A stretch of 64,000 nucleotides of DNA, taken from assembly GCA_024636295.1 (NCBI GenBank), contig JAGXHI010000029.1:1-64000 (forward strand). The letters run 5' to 3'. Position numbers and translations under genes: made by a program. Shown piece by piece: positions 27,739-36,177 of this stretch (position 1 is the stretch's first letter; each line of letters opens with the position of its first letter). The notes under the pieces are model-generated. The model saw only the letters and a program-made list of their open reading frames with translations, searched no databases and was not told where the DNA came from. Origin of the DNA: Desulfuromonadales bacterium (GTDB lineage Bacteria; Desulfobacterota; Desulfuromonadia; Desulfuromonadales; JAGXHI01).

Positions 27739-28197
27739 ATGCAGAAAATCGAACGGATCGCCCGACTCTATCCGGAGATGATGGCCGGCATGGGGCGCTT
27801 GCGGGCACTGGTTCATGAAGGGATGGACCTGACATACAATCAGTACAAGACCCTGCTGACCATTGCCGACCAGGGAGAGTGTTCCCTGAGCGATCTCGCC
27901 CGGGAACTGGAGGTGGCCATGAGCAGCGCCAGCCAGATGACTGACCGCCTGGTGGCAAGGAACCTGGTGCATCGTGCCACGGATGCCCAAAACAGACGGC
28001 AGGTTATTATCCGGCTTACCGAGGAGGGAAGGGCGCTCATCGGTGAACTGCAGAGGGGAATTCTTGCCGGTTATGAAAAGGTGCTGGTTCGTCTGCCGGA
28101 GCCGGAGCAGGAACAACTGGTGCAGGCCTTCGAGACTATTGCCGCCATTCTGAATAAACTGGAATCTTTTGGTCAAAAAACCAAGGAGACGTCATGA
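27739..28197 (+). CDS. MarR family transcriptional regulator
   Basis: 152 residues with the winged helix-turn-helix of MarR: LTYNQYKTLLTIAD (helix 2), SLSDLARELEVAMSSASQM (HTH, about 54-72), and wing DAQNRRQVIIRLTEEG. Overlaps the following protoporphyrinogen oxidase gene by four bases, so it probably controls haem synthesis or responds to a related ligand. A palindrome at the promoter is the likely operator. Confidence 0.93.
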   Translation: MQKIERIARLYPEMMAGMGRLRALVHEGMDLTYNQYKTLLTIADQGECSLSDLARELEVAMSSASQMTDRLVARNLVHRATDAQNRRQVIIRLTEEGRALIGELQRGILAGYEKVLVRLPEPEQEQLVQAFETIAAILNKLESFGQKTKETS

Positions 28198-29606
28198 CCC
28201 GAATCGTCGTGATCGGAGCTGGAATCAGCGGACTTTCCACCGCTTATGCTGTCGGTAGAGAGACCGTCAAGGCGGGCCTGGAGACGGAAATTACGGTGCT
28301 GGAGAAGAAGGATCGACTCGGCGGCAAGATTCTGAGCATCCGGGAAGAGGGATATCTTTGCGAGTGGGGACCGAACGGCTTTTTGGACAACAAACCCATG
28401 ACCCTGGAGTTGTGCGAACAGCTGAATATCCAGGACAGCCTTCTGCGCTCGAACGATAATGCACGAAAACGTTTCATTTACTCGGAGGAAGAGCTCCATC
28501 GTCTGCCCGAGAACGCAGCGTCTTTTTTGAAATCGGAACTTCTTTCCTGGCCTGGAAAGCTTCGCATCTTCTGGGAGCCTGCGGTGCCTGCCCGACGCTC
28601 CGCCGAAGATGAGACGCTGGCGGATTTCGCCCGCCGGCGCCTCGGCCAGGAGGCGCTTGATAAGCTTATCGGCCCGATGGTATCGGGGATTTTCGCCGGC
28701 GACCCCGAAACCATGAGCCTCCGGAGTTGCTTTCCACGCATTCACGAACTGGAGCGGGACTACGGCGGATTGATCAAGGCGATGATCAAGCTTTCAAGAC
28801 AGAAAAGAGCCGAACGCAAGGCGGGCAAGGCAGTGGCCACCGCCGCCGGGCCCGGAGGCGTGCTGACCTCCTTTGACCAGGGCATACAGGAACTGACGGA
28901 TGCGACGGCCGAGGCGGTGCCAGGCACGGTGCGCGTCGGCGCCGAAGTGGATTCCATAATTCCGAAAGAGGGCGGCTTCGAACTGACGCTCACCAACGGA
29001 GGCAGCTTGGAGGCGGAGGTGGTGGTCAGCGCCGCTCCGGCATACGCCTTGGCAGGCATGGTCGGAGAAATGGATGCTCCTCTGGCCGCCCTTCTGGGCG
29101 AAATCCCCTACGCGCCCATGAACGTGGTGTGCTTCGGATATGAGAGGGAAAAAATCGCACGCGACCTGGACGGCTTCGGGTATCTCATTCCCCGGAAGGA
29201 AAAACGGAACATTCTGGGGACACTCTGGGACTCGAGCATATTTCCGGGGCGCGCTCCGGAGGGAAGCGTTCTGCTCCGTTCCATGATGGGCGGAGCTACC
29301 AACCCCCACGCCATCGATCTGCCGGAATCAGAAGTGCGCGCCCTGACGCAAAGGGACCTGAAAGACATCATGGGCATTTCGGAGGATCCGGATTTCGTCC
29401 GCATTTTTCGTCACGAAAGAGCAATTCCCCAGTACACGTTCGGACATGGAAAGAGATTGGCCGCCCTGGAGGAGAAACTCGGAAGCCATCCCGGGCTGTT
29501 CTTTACAGGAAATGCTTTTTTCGGGGTGGGTCTGAACGATTGCGTCAATGCCTCGAACAATACTGCCGAGCGGGTTATCGGTTTTCTCAAAAAGAATGGA
29601 GGCTGA
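28194..29606 (+). CDS. hemG: Protoporphyrinogen oxidase (HemY/PPOX type)
   Basis: 470-residue flavoprotein. Dinucleotide-binding GAGISGLS near residues 8-15, followed by LEKKDRLGGK and GPNGFLDNK, both typical of PPOX. It oxidises (copro)protoporphyrinogen in haem synthesis. The C-terminal FTGNAFFGVGLNDCVNAS binds FAD. Coupled to the MarR gene by ATGA. The alternative names hemY and cgoX are also used; which substrate is oxidised cannot be told from sequence alone. Confidence 0.93.
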   Translation: MTRIVVIGAGISGLSTAYAVGRETVKAGLETEITVLEKKDRLGGKILSIREEGYLCEWGPNGFLDNKPMTLELCEQLNIQDSLLRSNDNARKRFIYSEEELHRLPENAASFLKSELLSWPGKLRIFWEPAVPARRSAEDETLADFARRRLGQEALDKLIGPMVSGIFAGDPETMSLRSCFPRIHELERDYGGLIKAMIKLSRQKRAERKAGKAVATAAGPGGVLTSFDQGIQELTDATAEAVPGTVRVGAEVDSIIPKEGGFELTLTNGGSLEAEVVVSAAPAYALAGMVGEMDAPLAALLGEIPYAPMNVVCFGYEREKIARDLDGFGYLIPRKEKRNILGTLWDSSIFPGRAPEGSVLLRSMMGGATNPHAIDLPESEVRALTQRDLKDIMGISEDPDFVRIFRHERAIPQYTFGHGKRLAALEEKLGSHPGLFFTGNAFFGVGLNDCVNASNNTAERVIGFLKKNGG

Positions 29607-29615
29607 GTCACGCCT

Positions 29616-30266
29616 CTAAATCAGATTGCTTCGATCCATTTGCTGGACGATCTTCTTCGCTACCTCCTCGACCTTTTCCTCCGACCTTTTTTCGGTGGTT
29701 GTTTCGGACCGGGCCGACCAGACCAGATTCCCGCCATCCGAATTGTAGAGATTCGTTTCCAGAACGAAAATAGTTTCCCTTACCGTTTCGGTATAACCGT
29801 AGCGGTAGCCGTAGTAAGGGTACCAGGATCGGTAGTAGGGAGGAAATCCGTAGAAAGGCTCGTAAGGATAAAAAGGCGAATATCCGTAAAGATGGGGATA
29901 GGCTTCGAAAACCGGACGTTGCCGTTCGACCTTCTCCGTTTCGACCAGGCGGGTGATCAGAATGCCTTCTAGACCGAGTTCGCGTACCTGTTTCTCGACA
30001 CCCTCCTTTCTCAGTTTTTTCATTTCAGGAAAAACCCTGTAGCTTGCCACCGCATTTACGCCCCGACTCTGCAGAACGGTGGCAAAACGATCTTCGTACA
30101 ACCTGCGAAGCAGGTCGTTCTCCATTCCTGCTGCAACCAGCATGCTGCGAAAATGCCGGGCGTCCGGGTCCTTCCATGTGCCGGTTATGCGCGTGGTGGA
30201 GCAGGACGTCAGAAGCAGCGAAATAAGAGGGATAAGTGCGGAGAGGATCCATTTTCGCGATGACAT
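29616..30266 (-). CDS. DUF4136 family lipoprotein
   Basis: 216 residues; signal peptide with lipobox LTSC (Cys22). The central stretch (about 125-160) is remarkably rich in Tyr, Phe and Pro (YGYSPFYPYEPFYGFPPYY), a flexible insert in the DUF4136 fold. Convergent with hemG, nine bases apart. Likely outer-membrane-attached; role unknown. Confidence 0.82.
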   Translation of the reverse strand: MSSRKWILSALIPLISLLLTSCSTTRITGTWKDPDARHFRSMLVAAGMENDLLRRLYEDRFATVLQSRGVNAVASYRVFPEMKKLRKEGVEKQVRELGLEGILITRLVETEKVERQRPVFEAYPHLYGYSPFYPYEPFYGFPPYYRSWYPYYGYRYGYTETVRETIFVLETNLYNSDGGNLVWSARSETTTEKRSEEKVEEVAKKIVQQMDRSNLI

Positions 30267-30397
30267 GGGATATTTCCTTCTTCTCTCGGTTGAAATTACC
30301 GTCTAATGACAAGTAAAACCCAGAAAAAGGATTTTTCAAATGTCCGGAAGGGAATAGAAGCTGAAAGTGAAACAAAAAAATCGTGTGAACCCAGCGA

Positions 30398-30898
30398 TCA
30401 CGTCTTCCGACGGAAAACATCCGTCTTGAGACTGGAGACGCGATCGAGAAAAAGATACCCGTCGAGATGATCGATTTCATGCTGGACGGCCACCGCCTCG
30501 AAACCATTGCACCGGATCACCCGCTCCCTTCCCTGTCGGTCGAGAAACTGGACCAGCACCGAGTCGGCGCGGGTGACGTTGCCGGTATAGTCGGGAATGC
30601 TCATGCAACCTTCCCGCATCGTTTTTTCGCCATGTTTTTCAAGAATTTCGGGATTGATCATTACGAGAAGCCCATGATTTTCGTCGCGCCCGAGCTTGCT
30701 TTTGGAAACATCCACCACCGCGGCACGCCAGCAGGCGCCGATCTGCGGGGCGGCTACGCCAACCGAATGGCCGGCGGCTTCCATGGTGTCTATGAGATCC
30801 TGCACCAGGGCATCGGCTTCTGCGTCCAACCGGAGAAGCGGCTCGCATTTTTTTTTCAATATGGGATCGGGATAAAGGAGAATTTCTCTGACGGCCAT
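30398..30898 (-). CDS. def: Peptide deformylase
   Basis: Removes the formyl group from nascent N-terminal Met. 166 residues with all three motifs: GVAAPQIG (47-54), EGCMS (metal ligand Cys98) and QHEIDHL (His140, Glu141, His144). Five bases after the ACT-domain gene, so co-transcribed. Not next to fmt, unlike in many genomes. Confidence 0.96.
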   Translation of the reverse strand: MAVREILLYPDPILKKKCEPLLRLDAEADALVQDLIDTMEAAGHSVGVAAPQIGACWRAAVVDVSKSKLGRDENHGLLVMINPEILEKHGEKTMREGCMSIPDYTGNVTRADSVLVQFLDRQGRERVIRCNGFEAVAVQHEIDHLDGYLFLDRVSSLKTDVFRRKT

Positions 30899-30903
30899 GG
30901 GAG

Positions 30904-31443
30904 TTACAGGGAGACGGGGGTGATCGGGCGGACGGAAATATCGACCTGGAGTTCTTCCTTGAGATCGGACATGATCCCGGCCAGGTCTTCCGTGGAAAAA
31001 TTCTCGGGCAGGATCGCCTCGAGCATCATGACATAAACCGGCCGGGATTCGCTGCCGATCAGTTTGGTGTTAAGATCGGTAATATTGATCCGCTGCTCAC
31101 CAAGTTCCCGGGCCACGCGGTAGACGATTCCCGGTTTGTCGGCGCCGTAGACGGAAATCAGGCAGAGATCACCGGTGATCTCCGGGTGTTTTTCTCCTCC
31201 CGGTTTCAGGGTGCGCAGAAAAACCGAAAGGCCTTCTTCCTCGAGGGGCAGGAAAGCATCGCCGAAATTCTCCCGTCCGGAGAACTCGGGATGGGAGATG
31301 ATCAGGATCATTGCGAACTGACCGCCAAGGATCGAGCAACTGGAATCGGCGATATTGCACCCCAGACGGTATAGAATCTCCGTCACCCGCGAAACGATCC
31401 CCGGCCTGTCCCGGCCGATGATGGTCAATGCAAAATGGTTCAT
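30904..31443 (-). CDS. Tandem ACT-domain protein, GcvR-like
   Basis: 179 residues with two ACT domains (about 3-80 and 90-170); each begins with the ligand-binding pattern GRDRPGIVSRVTEIL and GADKPGIVYRVAREL. E. coli GcvR, a repressor of the glycine cleavage operon, has this build. A GcvR role here is possible because gcv genes lie 18 kb away, but no GcvA homologue is seen. Forms an operon with def. Confidence 0.85.
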   Translation of the reverse strand: MNHFALTIIGRDRPGIVSRVTEILYRLGCNIADSSCSILGGQFAMILIISHPEFSGRENFGDAFLPLEEEGLSVFLRTLKPGGEKHPEITGDLCLISVYGADKPGIVYRVARELGEQRINITDLNTKLIGSESRPVYVMMLEAILPENFSTEDLAGIMSDLKEELQVDISVRPITPVSL

Positions 31444-31668
31444 TTCATGCTCCCGATGTCGTGAAGGGGTTTGAATTCAAACCCTCTTCCTTTACCATGT
31501 CAGGATGACATTAAAAATTGTCGATTTAATCAGGGAAGCCCAAAGGAAGAGTTGCTTGGTGAATTTCAAGCCCTGCGACCTTATCATTTTACGAGGTGAA
31601 AGGCCAGGATTTCCCGGCGGGAGAAGAAGGGGAAATCTGATTGGGAGTTCCACGAAGGGAGAGAGGAA
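31444..31668. other. Intergenic region between divergent genes
   Basis: 225 bases separating the ACT-domain gene and the release-factor-like gene. Should hold both promoters; none stands out. A frame of 62 codons from 31505 overlaps the next gene and has no SD sequence or recognisable product. Confidence 0.4.
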
Positions 31669-31989
31669 ATGGAGATTCCGGAAAAAGACATGATCATCAC
31701 CACCTTCAGATCTTCCGGTCCTGGAGGCCAGAAAAAGAACAAAACGGCGTCCGCGGTCCGGATCAAACACCTGCCGACCGGGATCATTGTGACGGCCGTT
31801 GAATCGAGATCCCTCGTGCAAAACAGGCAACGGGCTCTGGAACGACTGCAGGAGCGGTTGGCTTTCCGGAACCGTCGCCGCAAATCCCGCATTCCCACTC
31901 GCCCTGGAAAGGCAGCCGTGGAAAGACGTCTCAACCAAAAAATCCACCGAAGTGAAATCAAACGCAGTCGATCGAAAATAGACGAATAG
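31669..31989 (+). CDS. Small release-factor-like protein with GGQ motif
   Basis: 106 residues consisting only of the RF-1 catalytic domain: SSGPGGQKKNKTASAV carries the GGQ that triggers peptidyl-tRNA hydrolysis, followed by an Arg/Lys-rich helical tail (about 70-106). It lacks the codon-recognition domain of RF1/RF2, like ArfB/YaeJ and C12orf65 rescue factors, so a role in rescuing stalled ribosomes or in peptidyl-tRNA repair is likely. The start follows GAGAGGAA. Confidence 0.85.
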   Translation: MEIPEKDMIITTFRSSGPGGQKKNKTASAVRIKHLPTGIIVTAVESRSLVQNRQRALERLQERLAFRNRRRKSRIPTRPGKAAVERRLNQKIHRSEIKRSRSKIDE

Positions 31990-32068
31990 CTCGTCCGATC
32001 CTCTCATTGACACTCAAACGTGCTCTGATACCCTGTTTTTACTATGGGTACCGAGAAGAAAACTTCTC

Positions 32069-32392
32069 TTGCGCCGTCTGACCGGGGCGCTGGGCTACGC
32101 CTCGTCCGGAGATTACCTGGAGGATTACCTTCTGCGCCGCCTTCTTGCGGGTGAAATGGAGAAAGTCCGGGACAGACTGGCTACGGTGGCGGCCGCCGCG
32201 CACGAGAGTGGCCTCCGGAAGAAATTCACCGAGTCCCTGCGAGCCACAGCTTCTCTGAGGGAGCAATTTCTTCCCGTCCCCGAGGAGGAAAGGCGGAATC
32301 GAAGCTTCTCCGCGGCTCATGAAGAGAGGCTGCTCGATATCGATTTGGCGATACTGGATAAAGTCGAGGGGCTTCACGCTGGACAGGCTTGA
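32069..32392 (+). CDS. Hypothetical helical protein
   Basis: 107 residues from TTG 32069; no in-frame ATG is available and the SD sequence (GAGAAG, ten bases away) is modest. A TTGACA-15-TACCCT promoter-like pair lies at 32008-32034. The sequence looks like two or three amphipathic helices with Arg/Glu pairs (RLLAGEMEKVRDRLATV). No family recognised. Alternative: non-coding leader of the DUF547 gene. Confidence 0.45.
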   Translation: MRRLTGALGYASSGDYLEDYLLRRLLAGEMEKVRDRLATVAAAAHESGLRKKFTESLRATASLREQFLPVPEEERRNRSFSAAHEERLLDIDLAILDKVEGLHAGQA

Positions 32393-32479
32393 ATGGACGG
32401 CTTCGACCGAAAGAGGGGTAGAGGACGTGAGACGTGCTCGCCGGTATTTCCCGAGCTTCGGAGGGTGTGAGAGGTCCCC

Positions 32480-33292
32480 ATGAGTGAAGTGCTGATTCTC
32501 AATAGCGGTCCACACTACGAAGAAACGCCGCTCGATGCGCAAATCAGACTGTTCCGTGACATAAACAATCTCAAGGACGAATTCATCGACCCTGGTTGCG
32601 GGCGGATAGATTATGGGAGAATGAGCAATTCCGAGGCATTCCTCAATTATGTGGCGGATGCGGCTTTTCTGAGACATTTCGACCTGCCAAGGGTTAACCG
32701 GCAGGAAGAGAAGATCGCGCTCTGGCTCAATATTTACAATATGCTGGTTATCCATGGGGTAATAGAACTGGGCATCGGCGAAAGCGTCAAGGAAGAGCCT
32801 CAGTTCTTCCGCCGCTTCGCCTATCTGATCGACAATATGGAATTCACCCCCGAGGATATCGAACATGGCGTTCTCAGGGAAAATCGGCGCCCCCCTTATT
32901 CCCTCTTCCATCCTTTCTCCTCCTCGGACGACCGGTTGAAGCATGTCGTGGATGTTCTCGATGCACGTATCCATTTTGCCCTGGTCCGCGCCAGCGTCTC
33001 CAGTCCTTCTTTCCGTTTTTATGTTGCGGAACGACTGGATGAGCAGCTCGACCTGGCCTCCTCGGAATTCATCAATAGTCCCAACGTCGAGATTATTCCC
33101 GAAAGGAACCTGCTGCGGCTTTCCGCGATTTTAAAATGGTATCGTCCCGATTTCGGAGGCCCGGAGGGGGTGATCGATCTTCTGGTTCGATATCACGATC
33201 CCGGCCAGAAAAAGGATTTTCTGATCGAGCAGGGCCTTGCGGCGGACGTGGAATGGATGGAATACGACTGGCGGCTCAATAAAGTAGAATGA
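32480..33292 (+). CDS. DUF547 domain protein
   Basis: 270 residues, no signal peptide. Contains the DUF547 hallmark order: EEKIALWLNIYNMLVIHGVI (Asn-Tyr/Ile-N type), then LDARIHFALVRASVSSP (the H-F-A-L...C/A region) and an SEFIN strand. DUF547 is related to papain/transglutaminase-like folds, but here the usual Cys position reads Ala/Ser, so catalysis is uncertain. Function unknown. Confidence 0.8.
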   Translation: MSEVLILNSGPHYEETPLDAQIRLFRDINNLKDEFIDPGCGRIDYGRMSNSEAFLNYVADAAFLRHFDLPRVNRQEEKIALWLNIYNMLVIHGVIELGIGESVKEEPQFFRRFAYLIDNMEFTPEDIEHGVLRENRRPPYSLFHPFSSSDDRLKHVVDVLDARIHFALVRASVSSPSFRFYVAERLDEQLDLASSEFINSPNVEIIPERNLLRLSAILKWYRPDFGGPEGVIDLLVRYHDPGQKKDFLIEQGLAADVEWMEYDWRLNKVE

Positions 33293-33335
33293 AAGGAGCC
33301 GTTCGGCCGTTGAAGCCGGAGAATGGAGATGAAGG

Positions 33336-34070
33336 TCAGGAAAGTTGCAGCAGAATTTCGCGGGCGTCTTCAGCGAATTCCGTTTCAGGGTATCGATCGA
33401 TAAGGGTCTTAAAAACTTCGGTGGCGCGCGGGCGGTTTTCGGATTTCAGGTAGGCCTTCCCGAGTTGAAAGTACGCTTCCGGGCGTTGAGGAAAATCTTC
33501 ATGCCGGGACAGCAGATTTTCCAGGCGAACAGCGGCCGCTCCGGGATGCCCGGTGCGCAGGTAAAACGCACCGATATACAGTTCGTGGGCTGCGAGTCTT
33601 TCACGGTTCTCCCGAATCATTTGCCGGACCCCCTGCGCCTCGGGAAATTCCGGGTAGCGGTTGAGCAGGGTCTGAAAGGTGGCGATGGCATTCTTTGTGA
33701 ATGTCTGGTCCCTGTCGGGGGACAGGATTTCTCGCTGATAAGACAGACCCAGATGGTAAAGCGCAGAAGGAACATTTTTGTCCAGAGGATACTGCTTCAG
33801 GAAGTCTTCATACGCCGCCGCCGCCTCGATGTAGCGTTCTGCCGTGAAATAATTCTGTGCGATATTCAGATCCGCAAGGGCATTGAGTTCGGGAGAGTAG
33901 AACCCTTCTCGCACTTTTTCCCAGGATTTTATGGCCTCCTCGAAAAGACCTCTTTCAGTATAGTTTTCCGCCTCGCGGATATAATGGGCCGGATCATCGG
34001 TACCCGCGTTCCGCGCGGTCGAACAGGCGGTCAGAAGAAGGATGACAGTCAATAAGAGAAAGCGTTTCAT
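33336..34070 (-). CDS. bamD: Outer membrane assembly lipoprotein BamD
   Basis: 244 residues. ATG 34070 (MKRFLLL) gives a short lipoprotein signal with lipobox LTAC (Cys16); an upstream in-frame ATG at 34103 is less likely. TPR-like repeats follow (YYTERGLFEEAI-type, AAYEDFLKQYPLDKNVPSALYHLG, FQTLLNRYPEFPEA), the BamD pattern. Works with BamA to insert outer-membrane proteins. Own promoter upstream. Confidence 0.93.
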   Translation of the reverse strand: MKRFLLLTVILLLTACSTARNAGTDDPAHYIREAENYTERGLFEEAIKSWEKVREGFYSPELNALADLNIAQNYFTAERYIEAAAAYEDFLKQYPLDKNVPSALYHLGLSYQREILSPDRDQTFTKNAIATFQTLLNRYPEFPEAQGVRQMIRENRERLAAHELYIGAFYLRTGHPGAAAVRLENLLSRHEDFPQRPEAYFQLGKAYLKSENRPRATEVFKTLIDRYPETEFAEDAREILLQLS

Positions 34071-34099
34071 AGGTTCCCTGGGAAAGAAATCAGGACCTG

Positions 34100-34128
34100 A
34101 CATTACGGAATGCCCGTAAATTTGTCAA
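34100..34128 (-). promoter_or_regulatory. Promoter of bamD
   Basis: Minus strand TTGACA (34123-34128), 17-base spacer, TAATGT (34100-34105); 30 bases before the chosen start codon. This supports the shorter start. Confidence 0.6.
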
Positions 34129-34222
34129 TAGTGATGTCGCCGCAAAAAATCCGCCCTGCGTCATTTCGGCATTTTCCAGGATCTCCACACAGCTGACGTT
34201 ATGTCTTCGCCCCTTGAAAAAC

Positions 34223-34243
34223 ACCTCAAACCTCCCACCTTGT
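34223..34243. repeat. Three heptad repeats
   Basis: ACCTCAA ACCTCCC ACCTTGT in the gap between bamD and the rpoH stop. Confidence 0.5.
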
Positions 34244-34259
34244 GCTTTTTTGCGAAAAC

Positions 34260-35138
34260 TCAACCTCCCGCTCGGTGAAATTCCGCTCCGGAATCTCCAT
34301 TGGCTTCCATGGCATCGCGAAGCTTTTTCAGGGCGTTCTTCTCCAGTTGTCGGACTCTCTCCCGACTAATCCCGTATTCATCGGCGATTTCCTGAAGGGT
34401 TCGAGGCTTATCGAAGAGGATGCGGTCACGGATAATGGTTCGTTCCCGCTCGTTCAGACACTGGAGAGAACTCTCGATCCTGTGGGACAGGATCCGGTCT
34501 TCCTCATTCCGCAGAAATAGTTCTTCCTGATTTTCGCGATCGTCAACCAGGGAGTCCATCAGTGAATAGTCCTCTCCTTCGACTAGCTTCACGTCCAGCG
34601 AGGCATCTCGCCCCGCCATGCGCAGGGCCATTTCTTCCACTTCCTCATCGCGGACTTCGAGATCGCGGGCGATGGTTTCCGTATCCTCCTCCCCGGTGAG
34701 GTTTTTCAGCGCTTTTCTTGCCTGACTGAGCTTGAAGAAGAGTTTTTTCTGAGCCTGCGTGGTCCCGATTTTCACAAGCGACCAGCTTCGGATGATATAG
34801 TTGTGAATATAGGCCCGAATCCACCAGACGGCATAGGAAATAAGGCGGATACCCCGCTCGGGATCGAATTTCTTCACTGCCATCATCAATCCGATATTCC
34901 CTTCCTGAACCAGGTCGAGCATTTTAATTCCGTAGGTGCGGTATTCATGAGCGATCTTCACCACGAAACGAAGGTTTGCGCAGATCAGGCGGTGTGCCGA
35001 CTCCAGATCCCCCTGTCGGTGGAAGCGCTGGGCCAGTTCGTGTTCCTGTTCACGCGTGAGAACGTCGAAACGGCTGATCTGTGCCATGTAGTGTTCAAAC
35101 GTGTCGCCGACGACCGGAAGATACATGCTGCTGTTCAT
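34260..35138 (-). CDS. rpoH: RNA polymerase sigma factor RpoH (sigma-32)
   Basis: 292 residues. Region 2 (DLVQEGNIGLMMAVKKFDPE, then WWIRAYIHNYI) and region 4 helix-turn-helix (LQEIADEYGISRERVRQLEK) are clear. The RpoH box QKKLFFKLSQARK distinguishes it from other group 2/3 sigma factors. It directs heat-shock transcription. Start ATG 35138 follows GGAGCGAGGA. The promoter overlaps a CIRCE operator, so HrcA probably controls it. Confidence 0.96.
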   Translation of the reverse strand: MNSSMYLPVVGDTFEHYMAQISRFDVLTREQEHELAQRFHRQGDLESAHRLICANLRFVVKIAHEYRTYGIKMLDLVQEGNIGLMMAVKKFDPERGIRLISYAVWWIRAYIHNYIIRSWSLVKIGTTQAQKKLFFKLSQARKALKNLTGEEDTETIARDLEVRDEEVEEMALRMAGRDASLDVKLVEGEDYSLMDSLVDDRENQEELFLRNEEDRILSHRIESSLQCLNERERTIIRDRILFDKPRTLQEIADEYGISRERVRQLEKNALKKLRDAMEANGDSGAEFHRAGG

Positions 35139-35176
35139 TCCTCGCTCCAGAAGATTTTTGACATCAAGACAAGATC

Positions 35177-35203
35177 TTAGCACTCAACGGATGAGAGTGC
35201 TAA
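35177..35203. promoter_or_regulatory. CIRCE operator (HrcA binding site)
   Basis: TTAGCACTC-N9-GAGTGCTAA, a perfect match to the CIRCE consensus, just downstream of the rpoH -10 box. HrcA bound here would block rpoH transcription. No hrcA gene lies in the window. Confidence 0.95.
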
Positions 35204-35205
35204 TA

Positions 35206-35233
35206 AATATAGCATCTCGGACTATTTTTGCAA
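35206..35233 (-). promoter_or_regulatory. Promoter of rpoH
   Basis: Minus strand TTGCAA (35228-35233), 16-base spacer, TATATT (35206-35211). Transcription would begin inside the CIRCE element. Confidence 0.7.
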
Positions 35234-35251
35234 CAGAAAATCCTGTCCAGG

Positions 35252-35280
35252 TTGACAGACGGCGGTCTCGGAAACATAAT
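35252..35280 (+). promoter_or_regulatory. Promoter of crcB
   Basis: TTGACA (35252-35257), 17-base spacer, CATAAT (35275-35280), divergent from the rpoH promoter 19 bases away. No fluoride riboswitch core is recognisable in the roughly 15-base leader. Confidence 0.7.
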
Positions 35281-35302
35281 GAATTTTTTTTCTGGGGATG
35301 AA

Positions 35303-35674
35303 ATGATGCAATGGATCTACATCGGAGTCTTCGGCGGTCTGGGATGTTTGTCGCGTTACATGGTTTCCGGCTGGATCTTCAAGCTGGCGGGTCGGGGATT
35401 TCCCTATGGAACGCTGGGAGTAAACATTCTGGGATCCTTTCTTCTGGGTCTGATCATGGAAGGGAGTCTGCGCAGCACCCTTTCCTCCGATCTGCGAATG
35501 GGCCTGACGGTAGGATTCATGGGGGGATTCACCACCTTTTCCACCTTCTCCTATGAAACCTTTCGCCTGATCGAGGAGGGAAGCCTGCTTCACGCCGGCC
35601 TCAACATCCTCCTCAGTATCATCGTCTGCCTCGCAGGAGCCGCGGCGGGCATAGTGCTGGCGCGACAATTCTGA
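35303..35674 (+). CDS. crcB: Fluoride channel CrcB/Fluc
   Basis: 123-residue four-TM protein exporting fluoride as a dual-topology dimer. Signatures: GGLGCLSRYMVSG (TM1 end), GTLGVNILGSFLLGL (with conserved Asn) and GFMGGFTTFSTFSYE. ATG 35303 is preferred because the promoter at 35252-35280 rules out the longer frame from 35228; a second ATG follows immediately. The partner DUF190 gene is 40 bases downstream. Confidence 0.95.
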   Translation: MMQWIYIGVFGGLGCLSRYMVSGWIFKLAGRGFPYGTLGVNILGSFLLGLIMEGSLRSTLSSDLRMGLTVGFMGGFTTFSTFSYETFRLIEEGSLLHAGLNILLSIIVCLAGAAAGIVLARQF

Positions 35675-35714
35675 AAGCCATCATGCGGATTGACCGCCAC
35701 TTCTGGAGGTTCGA

Positions 35715-36050
35715 ATGCGGAAACTGGAAGGAGAGCAGACCCTGATGAGGATTTTCGTCGGGGAGAACGACCGCTGGGAGCGCCAGTCTCTTTACGAGGC
35801 CCTTGTGGAACTTTTCCGCAAGGAGGGTTTCGCCGGGGCAACGGTACTGAAGGGGGCCGCGGGGTTCGGCGCGCGCAGTACGATGCATACGGAGAAATTC
35901 CTGAGGCTTTCCGCCGATCTGCCGGTTGTTATCGAAGTGGTGGAGAGCCAGGAAAAGATTGATTCGATCCTCCCCCGTCTTGACGAGATGCTGCAGGGGG
36001 GGATGATTACTCTGGAGAAAGCCAGAGTAATCCGTTACCGCAACGATTGA
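35715..36050 (+). CDS. DUF190 family protein
   Basis: 111 residues, PII-like ferredoxin fold; MRIFVGENDRWERQSLYEAL and AGATVLKGAAGFGARS are DUF190 signatures. DUF190 genes commonly follow crcB, as here, and may regulate the channel. ATG 35715 is the first; ATG 35745 (MRIFVG) would give the classical start. Confidence 0.9.
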   Translation: MRKLEGEQTLMRIFVGENDRWERQSLYEALVELFRKEGFAGATVLKGAAGFGARSTMHTEKFLRLSADLPVVIEVVESQEKIDSILPRLDEMLQGGMITLEKARVIRYRND

Positions 36051-36177
36051 ACAGTCGGTTGTCGGAGTCTGAACGCGGAGAGGACATTTTTGCTGTGATG
36101 GAATTTTTTTGCTTTGCCGGAAAAAACCACGGAATCGCAACAACTTTTTTTGAGTTCAGCTCGGTAAAGGAAAAATC

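Noticed and set aside
31505..31693. Possible 62-residue protein in the gap before the release-factor-like gene
   Set aside because: No SD sequence, overlaps the next start, and the second half is Gly/Arg-rich as in random GC-rich DNA.
35234..35302. Fluoride riboswitch in the crcB leader
   Set aside because: The leader after the promoter is only about 15-20 bases long, too short for the crcB motif.
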